A DNA stretch of 36,491 nucleotides. It comes from Actinomadura hibisca NBRC 15177. GTDB taxonomy: Bacteria > Actinomycetota > Actinomycetes > Streptosporangiales > Streptosporangiaceae. The DNA lies in NCBI RefSeq assembly GCF_001552635.1, contig NZ_BCRO01000008.1, positions 1-36,491 on the forward strand, in the 5' to 3' direction. The position numbers were made by a program, and so were the translations under genes. The notes below the pieces were generated by a model. That model was not told the DNA's origin, made no database searches, and worked only from the letters and a program-made list of their open reading frames with translations. Positions 31,697-36,491 of this stretch are shown here, one piece after another; within the stretch, counting starts at the first letter, position 1; each line of letters starts with the position of its first letter.

Positions 31697-32494
31697 ATGG
31701 GCGATCCCGCCGTCACCTACGGGGGCTATCTGCGGCTGGACGACCTGCTGGCCTGCCAGGAGCCGCGCACCGACGCGCACGACGAGCTGCTGTTCGTGAT
31801 CATCCACCAGGTGTACGAGTTGTGGTTCAAGCAGATCCTGCACGAGGCCGCGCTGCTCCAGACGCGGCTGGAGGCCGGGCAGAGCGCGGGCGCGCTGCGC
31901 ACCGCGCGCCGGATCACCAAGATCCTCAAGACCGTGGTCGGGCAGATGGACGTGCTGGAGACCATGACGCCCCGGCAGTTCGCCGGGTTCCGGGACGCCC
32001 TCGGCAGCTCCAGCGGCTTCCAGTCCGAGCAGTTCCGCGAGCTGGAGGCGGTGCTGGGGCGGCGCGCCTTCCCGGCCTCGGACCTGCGCGACGACCCCCG
32101 GCTGCGCGCGGCGGTGCGCCGCCGCTCGTTGTTCGACTCGCTGCTGCGCTACCTGGGCACCCAGGGCCACTCCGTCCCGGCGGCGGCCCTGGAGCGGGAC
32201 GTGCGCGAGCCCTGGCGGGCCGACGAGGCGGTGCAGAAGGCGCTGCTGGCCGTCTACGCCGACGAGGACGGCCCGGCCGCCGAGGTGTGCGAGGCCCTGG
32301 TCGACGTGGACGAGGGCGTGCAGGAGTGGCGCTACCGGCACGTGAAGATGGTCGAGCGCACCATCGGCGCCCAGATCGGCACCGGCGGGTCCGCCGGGGC
32401 CGAGTACCTGCGCGCCACGCTGTTCACGCCCGCCTTCCCGGACCTGTGGGAGGTCCGGTCGCGGAACGAGGGGGCCCCGGTCCATGAGCACTGA
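31697..32494 (+). CDS. kynA: Tryptophan 2,3-dioxygenase
   Basis: The haem enzyme that opens the indole ring of L-tryptophan to N-formylkynurenine, the first step of the kynurenine pathway. At 265 residues it is typical in length. Conserved blocks include TYGGYLRLDDLLACQ, HDELLFVIIHQVYELWFKQILHE (active-site residues), VLETMTPRQFAGFRDALGSSSGFQSEQFRELE, and EWRYRHVKMVERTIGAQIGTGGSAGAEYL, where His215 is the probable haem ligand. The ATG has GGAAGGAGGGG just upstream. The kmo gene starts 11 bases before its stop, so the two are coupled. No formamidase (kynB) or kynureninase (kynU) gene is visible in the window. Confidence 0.96.
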   Translation: MGDPAVTYGGYLRLDDLLACQEPRTDAHDELLFVIIHQVYELWFKQILHEAALLQTRLEAGQSAGALRTARRITKILKTVVGQMDVLETMTPRQFAGFRDALGSSSGFQSEQFRELEAVLGRRAFPASDLRDDPRLRAAVRRRSLFDSLLRYLGTQGHSVPAAALERDVREPWRADEAVQKALLAVYADEDGPAAEVCEALVDVDEGVQEWRYRHVKMVERTIGAQIGTGGSAGAEYLRATLFTPAFPDLWEVRSRNEGAPVHEH

Positions 32495-33866
32495 TCCCGT
32501 GAGCGGCCCGGACGGCCCGACCGGCCCGTCGGACGGGCCCGTGGCCGTCGTCGGCGCGGGCCTCGCCGGCTGCCTGCTGGCCACCCTGCTGGGGCGGCGC
32601 GGCATCGAGGTGACGGTGTACGAGCGCCGCCCCGACCCCCGGATCGCCGGGGCCGAGCGCGGCCGGTCGATCAACCTGGCGGTGTCGGCGCGCGGGCTGG
32701 CCGCGCTGGAGCAGGTCGGGCTGCGCGACCACGCGCTCAAGCGGGCGCTGCCGATGCACGGCCGCATGGTGCACCCGCTGGGCGCTCCGGAGAACTTCCA
32801 GCACTACAGCGCCGACGGGGCGCGCGCCATCAACTCCATCAGCCGCGCCGAGCTGAACCAGGCGCTGCTGGACACCGCCGAGGCCACGCCCGGCGTCCGG
32901 CTGCGGTTCGCCCAGAAGGTGACCGGGGTGGACGCCGAGCGCGGCCTGCTGCTGCTCGACGGCCCGGACGGGCCGGTCACCGAGCCCGCCGCCGTCGTGC
33001 TGGCCTGCGACGGGGCCTACAGCGCGCTGCGCCGCGCGGTGCTGCCGCCCGGCGCGTTCGAGCGCGGCCAGGACTTCCTGGAGCACGGCTACAAGGAGCT
33101 GACCGTGCCCGCCCGCGACGGCGGCTTCGCGCTGGACCCCGACGCGCTGCACATCTGGCCGCGCGGCTCCTCGATGATGATCGCGCTGCCGAACCTGGAC
33201 CGCTCGTTCACCTGCACGCTGTTCTGGCCCAAGGACGACTTCGCGGCGCTGGACACCGCCGAGGCCGTCACGACCCACTTCCGGCGGCACTATCCCGACG
33301 TGGCCGACCTGATGCCGGAGCTCACCACCGACTTCGCCCGCAACCCGGTCGGGTCGCTGGTGACGGTGCGGAGCTGGCCGTGGGTGCGGCACGGCGCGGG
33401 CGCGGTGGTGGGACTGGTCGGCGACGCGGCGCACGCGATCGTGCCGTTCTTCGGGCAAGGCGCCAACTGCGCGTTCGAGGACTGCATCGAGATCGACCGG
33501 TGCCTGGAGGAGAGCGGCGGGCAGTGGGCGCGCGCGCTGTCGCTCTACCAGGAGCGGCGCAAGGCCAACACCGACGCGATCGCGGAGATGGCGCTGGACA
33601 ACTTCGTGGAGATGCGCGACCGGGTGTCGTCGCCGGTGTACCGGGCCACGCACGCGGTGCAGCACGCGCTGGAGCGGCGGCTGCCGGGCCGCTACACCTC
33701 GCGGTACGAGCTGGTGTCGTTCAGCACGATGCCCTACGCGGAGATACCGGCCCGCATCCGCAGGCAGAACCGGGCGCTGGCCGGGGCCGTCCTCGGCGCG
33801 GGGCTCATCGCGGGGCTCGGTGCTTTCGCCGGGCGTGCCGCGCTGCGTGCGCGCGGGCGTCGCTGA
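32484..33866 (+). CDS. kmo: Kynurenine 3-monooxygenase
   Basis: A FAD-dependent aromatic hydroxylase that converts L-kynurenine to 3-hydroxykynurenine with NADPH and oxygen. The Rossmann motif VAVVGAGLAGCLLATLLGRRGIEVTVYERR is at residues 20-49, the substrate region ERGRSINLAVSARGLAALEQVG follows, and GDAAHAIVPFFGQGANCAFEDC (about 313-334) is the second FAD motif. Further signatures are HIWPRG and RYTSRYELVSFSTMPYAEI. The last 27 residues are a hydrophobic segment and a basic end (AGAVLGAGLIAGLG...RARGRR), which could anchor it to the membrane. The final 62 bases overlap the 3' end of the opposite-strand exporter gene. Formyl-kynurenine must be deformylated by an enzyme outside this window. 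Confidence 0.95.
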   Translation: MSTDPVSGPDGPTGPSDGPVAVVGAGLAGCLLATLLGRRGIEVTVYERRPDPRIAGAERGRSINLAVSARGLAALEQVGLRDHALKRALPMHGRMVHPLGAPENFQHYSADGARAINSISRAELNQALLDTAEATPGVRLRFAQKVTGVDAERGLLLLDGPDGPVTEPAAVVLACDGAYSALRRAVLPPGAFERGQDFLEHGYKELTVPARDGGFALDPDALHIWPRGSSMMIALPNLDRSFTCTLFWPKDDFAALDTAEAVTTHFRRHYPDVADLMPELTTDFARNPVGSLVTVRSWPWVRHGAGAVVGLVGDAAHAIVPFFGQGANCAFEDCIEIDRCLEESGGQWARALSLYQERRKANTDAIAEMALDNFVEMRDRVSSPVYRATHAVQHALERRLPGRYTSRYELVSFSTMPYAEIPARIRRQNRALAGAVLGAGLIAGLGAFAGRAALRARGRR

Positions 33867-35274
33867 CCATGTCGTAGACGGCGGCGGCGAACGCGGCCAG
33901 CACGAACGCCAGCACCACGATGAGGCTGTGCCGGAACGCCGCCGCCCAGTCGCCGCCGCTGTTGGAGACGGTGGCGAAGAACACCGCGCCCGCCGCCGCG
34001 ATGCCGACGGCGGTGCCCATGCGCTGCCCGGTCTGGAGCACCCCGGCGGCGCTGCCGCCCTCGGTGTAGGGCACCTCCGACAGCGTGATGGTCTGGTTGG
34101 GCGAGATGACCAGGCCGCTGCCGAGGCCGCCGAGCAGCAGCGGCAGCGCCGTCCACCAGGCGACCTCGCGGCCCGGATGCAGCTCGACCGCCAGCCACGC
34201 CACGCCCAGCCCTATCAGCACCAGCGCCAATCCGACCGCGACCAGCGGGCGGCCGAACCGCGACACGATCCGGCCGCCGATCGCCGAGGCCACCCCCGAG
34301 CCCAGCGCGAACGGCGTGATCGCCAGGCCCGCCTCCAGCGCGCTGTAGTGCAGGCCGTTCTGGAGGTACAGCGTGAAGATGAAGAAGATCGCGGTGAAGC
34401 CCGCGAAGTACAGCAGCGCGATCGCCGCGCCCAGCGAGTAGGAGCGGAATCGGAACAGCGACAGGTTCACCAGCGGCGCGGCGGTGCGCCGCTCCCAGGC
34501 CACGAACGCCGCCAGCAGCACCGCCCCGACCGGGACCAGCGCCCACTTGAGCCAGCCGTGCCACTGCTGCTCCTGCACGAACGGCAACATCACCGCCACG
34601 ACGCCCACGCCGAGCAGCGCCATGCCGACGGGGTCCTGGCCCTGCCGGTCGCCGTAGATCGGCGCGGGCAGCAGCTTCCACGCCAGCAGCAGCGCCACGA
34701 TGCCGACCGGGATGTTGACGTAGAACACCCAGCGCCAGCCGTCCTCGGCCCCGGCGATCGAGATCAGCGCGCCGCCCAGCAGCGGGCCGACGGCGGTGGC
34801 GACGCCGATGACCGCGCCCATCGCGCCGAACGCGCGGCCCCGCTCGGGCCCCTGGAAGAGCTGCTGGATGAACCCGGCGACCTGCGGGTTGAGGATGCCG
34901 CCCGCCGCGCCCTGGATGAGCCGGGCGGCCACCAGCCACCCGATGTTGGGCGCGAGGCCCGCCATGGCGCTGGAGGCGGTGAACACCGCGAGGCCCGTCA
35001 TGAAGACGGCGCGGCGGCTGCGCGCGTCGCCCAGCCGCCCGGCCGGGACCAGCACCAGCCCGAACGTCAGCGCGTACCCCGACAGGATCCACTGCAGGCC
35101 CGCCTCCGAGGCGTCCAGCCCGGTCCGGATCGAGGGCAGCGCGACGTTGACGATGCTGACGTCCAGCAGCGTCATGAACGCCGCCACCAGGCACACCGCG
35201 AGCGCCTGCCAGCGGTGCGTCCCCCCGGTGGACCCGGCCGCCCCGGGCGAGGCGGAGGTGTCCTTGGTGACCAT
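33805..35274 (-). CDS. DHA2-family (14-TM, EmrB/QacA) MFS exporter
   Basis: A 489-residue drug:H+ antiporter-2 transporter. After a short polar N-terminus the first helix reads ALAVCLVAAFMTLLDVSIVNVALPSI, a hallmark of DHA2 proteins, and motif A is VPAGRLGDARSRRAVFM. The motif-C region appears as GAVIGVATAVGPLLGGALI, and GWRWVFYVNIPVGIVALLLAW is also characteristic. About fourteen hydrophobic segments can be counted, and the tail is strongly basic (RAHAARHARRKHRAPR). I chose the ATG at 35274 (MVTKDTSASPG) over one at 35307, since the family starts shortly before the first helix. It converges on kmo with a 62-bp coding overlap. Its substrate is unknown; 3-hydroxykynurenine-derived products are a guess from position only. 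Confidence 0.92.
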   Translation of the reverse strand: MVTKDTSASPGAAGSTGGTHRWQALAVCLVAAFMTLLDVSIVNVALPSIRTGLDASEAGLQWILSGYALTFGLVLVPAGRLGDARSRRAVFMTGLAVFTASSAMAGLAPNIGWLVAARLIQGAAGGILNPQVAGFIQQLFQGPERGRAFGAMGAVIGVATAVGPLLGGALISIAGAEDGWRWVFYVNIPVGIVALLLAWKLLPAPIYGDRQGQDPVGMALLGVGVVAVMLPFVQEQQWHGWLKWALVPVGAVLLAAFVAWERRTAAPLVNLSLFRFRSYSLGAAIALLYFAGFTAIFFIFTLYLQNGLHYSALEAGLAITPFALGSGVASAIGGRIVSRFGRPLVAVGLALVLIGLGVAWLAVELHPGREVAWWTALPLLLGGLGSGLVISPNQTITLSEVPYTEGGSAAGVLQTGQRMGTAVGIAAAGAVFFATVSNSGGDWAAAFRHSLIVVLAFVLAAFAAAVYDMVSDARAHAARHARRKHRAPR

Positions 35275-35392
35275 GACGCAGATCGTGTCCGCCACCGGCC
35301 GCCGCAAACACCATGATCACATAACTGAGCAGGACGTTTACCCGCGCCGACCCGATGCCGGGGACGTCCGGCGGGTGTGCCACCCTTGGCGC

Positions 35393-35602
35393 GTGACCGA
35401 CGCCGAGGAACTGCTGTGCTCCGCCAAGGGCTGCCGCGACGCCGCCGTGTGGGCGCTGCGCTGGAACAACCCCAAGATCCACACCCCGGAGCGCCGCAAG
35501 GTCTGGCTGGCCTGCGACGAGCACCGCGCGAGCCTGACGTCGTTCCTGGACCGGCGCGACTTCCTGCGCGACGTGGTGCCCGTCGCCGACCGCGACCTCT
35601 AG
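35393..35602 (+). CDS. Small Cys-containing actinobacterial protein (often mislabelled acetone carboxylase)
   Basis: A 69-residue protein, VTDAEELLCSAKGCRDAAVWALRW and onward, with the pattern ALRWNNPKIHTPERRKVWLACDEHRASLTSFLDRRDFLRDVVPV. Three Cys plus His in CSAKGC and CDEH suggest a small zinc-binding fold. I recall this family as widespread in actinobacteria and frequently carrying the name acetone carboxylase, which cannot be right: acetone carboxylase subunits are far larger and unrelated. The GTG at 35393 is the natural start; the longer open frame upstream would run antisense through the exporter gene. No clear ribosome site precedes the GTG, so a leaderless message is possible. The function is unknown. 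Confidence 0.8.
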   Translation: MTDAEELLCSAKGCRDAAVWALRWNNPKIHTPERRKVWLACDEHRASLTSFLDRRDFLRDVVPVADRDL

Positions 35603-35665
35603 ACAGTGTTTCAAAGCCCCGGCCCAGGGGACTCGCCTGGCGGCTCGCCCCCTGACCGCGCCTTG

Positions 35666-35745
35666 GCGAGTGTCACATCGCTTCGCGATCTGTCCCGGCG
35701 CTGCTCGCCTCCGGCATCGCCCCACCGGGACAGTTAGTCACTCGC
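35666..35745. other. Predicted three-way-junction structure between convergent genes
   Basis: The 180-base gap between the small protein and the DUF6457 gene contains nested inverted repeats. An outer stem GCGAGTG (35666-35672) pairs with CACTCGC (35739-35745). Inside it lie a small hairpin ATCGC-TTC-GCGAT (35677-35689) and a 9-bp stem CTGTCCCGG/CCGGGACAG (35690-35698 with 35725-35733) with a 26-base loop. No T tract follows. It might be a terminator for both convergent genes, a REP-like repeat, or a structured RNA. Confidence 0.55.
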
Positions 35746-35781
35746 GCGACGCTTGAGGCTCGTAGGCGGCCGTGCGGACGC

Positions 35782-36036
35782 TCACACCTGGTCGCGCGGG
35801 TCCGGCTCGGTGCCGCCCGTCCAGCCCTCGGCCATCCCGGTCAGGCGCGCCGCGCCGTCGCGCGCGGGTGTGCCCCGGCCGACCGCGAGGCCCAGCAGGT
35901 AGGCGGTGAGCGGCGCTCCCGGGCGCGCCACGTTGTGGGCGACGTCCCGGGCCAGGTCCAGCACCAGGTCGCGGTCCAGCTCGGCGCGCTCCACGCCGAG
36001 TTCGAGGCACGCCGCCTCCAGCCACTCTTCGAGCAT
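35782..36036 (-). CDS. DUF6457 protein
   Basis: An 84-residue helical protein: MLEEWLEAACLELGVERAELDRDLVLDLARDVAHNVARPGAPLTAYLLGLAVGRG followed by a polar tail. This matches DUF6457, which in actinobacteria is found beside or fused to the molybdenum-cofactor guanylyltransferase MobA. Here it is a separate gene starting 39 bases after the mobA stop, with GGGGAGGGA as ribosome site. The pairing suggests a part in molybdenum-cofactor maturation, but no activity is known. It converges with the small Cys-containing protein. Confidence 0.82.
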   Translation of the reverse strand: MLEEWLEAACLELGVERAELDRDLVLDLARDVAHNVARPGAPLTAYLLGLAVGRGTPARDGAARLTGMAEGWTGGTEPDPRDQV

Positions 36037-36075
36037 GTCGTGTCCCTCCCCTTGACCAGTCCCACTCTTCCACGG

Positions 36076-36491
36076 TCAGGGGCGCGCGAAGCGGTCGGCG
36101 CGCTCCAGCGCGTCGGGGGTGTCGCAGTCGTACCAGGGTGGCCGCTCCCCCGCCGGGAGCCGCACCGGGACCGGGCCGAGCGGGGCCAGCAGGCCGCGCA
36201 GGGAGGCGCCGTCGTAGGCGCTCAGGGCGTCGCGGAGGCGGTCGGTGCGCCAGCAGCCGGTCAGCCACTGCTCGCGGCCCTCGCCGTCGAGCAGCACCGC
36301 GCCGTCGGCGGCCTGGGCGGCCTCCAGCAGGGCGGTGACGTGGGCGGGGCGCAGGAACGGCAGGTCGGCGGCCAGCAGCACCGTCCAGGGCGCGTCGGCC
36401 TCGGCCAGCCCGGCGCGCAGCGCGGGCACGGGCCCGGCCCCGGGCGGGTCCTCGCGGACGACGCGGGCGCGCGGCAGCGCGGGCTGCGGCG
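36076..36491 (-). CDS. mobA: Molybdenum cofactor guanylyltransferase MobA (5' end missing)
   Basis: The C-terminal 138 or so residues of a MobA-type nucleotidyltransferase, which joins GMP from GTP to molybdopterin to form the guanine dinucleotide cofactor. Visible blocks are VREDPPGAGPVPALRAGLA, then WTVLLAADLPFLRPAHVTALLEAA (the metal/nucleotide-binding AADLPF), EQWLTGCWRTDRLRDAL, LRGLLAPLGPVPVRLP, and WYDCDTPDALERADRFA (the family-typical DxDTPDDLxRA end). The frame runs off the window, and the N-terminal LAGGxSxRxGxDK motif is therefore not seen. It is followed by the DUF6457 gene. Confidence 0.9.
   Translation of the reverse strand, partial: PQPALPRARVVREDPPGAGPVPALRAGLAEADAPWTVLLAADLPFLRPAHVTALLEAAQAADGAVLLDGEGREQWLTGCWRTDRLRDALSAYDGASLRGLLAPLGPVPVRLPAGERPPWYDCDTPDALERADRFARP

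Noticed and set aside
35603..35781. Insertion-sequence remnant or transposon end
   Set aside because: Inverted repeats are present, but there is no transposase fragment, target-site duplication or composition change. A structured intergenic element is the simpler reading.

Overview
This is a roughly 36 kb stretch of very GC-rich actinobacterial chromosome. GTG and TTG starts are common, ATGA/GTGA coupled genes are frequent, third positions are almost always G or C, and no mobile-element genes are visible. The gene set (fabG-inhA pair, fused isobutyryl-CoA mutase, dodecin, DUF3099, 6C RNA, DUF6457/MobA) points to a soil-type actinomycete. My best guess is the Streptosporangiales/Thermomonosporaceae (Actinomadura-like), but that is an inference from gene style, not a demonstrated placement.

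Region by region. At 1-2.1 kb lie the 3' part of a RecD2-like helicase relative whose motor motifs look destroyed, a stop-codon-spanning minisatellite, and a secreted Lys/Pro-rich protein. At 2.1-3.7 kb is a fatty-acid synthase II pair (fabG-fabI/inhA). At 3.9-6.8 kb is tldD-tldE, closed by a strong terminator. At 6.8-7.6 kb are dodecin, a DUF3099 protein and a small RNA of the 6C class with three C-rich hairpin loops. At 7.9-10.7 kb are an acyl-CoA dehydrogenase and an SDR behind a 17-bp palindrome, then a VIT1-type transporter. At 10.8-17.6 kb a minus-strand set comprises icmF, a cytosolic BtuF-like protein and a TerD-related large protein, with a divergent MarR gene sharing one promoter/operator region. 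At 17.6-19 kb is a Cys-rich MarR regulator coupled to an EamA exporter.

At 19-25.6 kb an acyl-CoA ligase diverges from a tightly packed five-gene operon: metallo-beta-lactamase lactonase, iron alcohol dehydrogenase of the hydroxyacid-oxoacid transhydrogenase type, FmdB zinc ribbon, zinc-type dehydrogenase and MHS-family importer. Together these look like an uptake and breakdown route for a lactone, hydroxy acid or diol. The first two genes resemble the gamma-butyrolactone pair BlcC/BlcB (AttM/AttL) of Agrobacterium. At 25.6-29.7 kb a second catabolic-looking cluster holds an alpha/beta hydrolase, VOC protein, acyl-CoA ligase and TetR regulator. At 29.7-35.3 kb are a DUF2207 membrane protein, then kynA-kmo (tryptophan to 3-hydroxykynurenine) running tail-to-tail into a 14-TM exporter with a 62-bp coding overlap. 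The window ends with a small Cys-containing protein, a predicted three-way-junction intergenic structure, and DUF6457 plus the 3' part of mobA.

The observations I rate highest are the three-loop 6C RNA and its possible G-rich targets, the lactonase/dehydrogenase operon, the degenerate helicase relative, the signal-less BtuF-like protein coupled to icmF, and the stop-codon-containing tandem repeats at gene ends.
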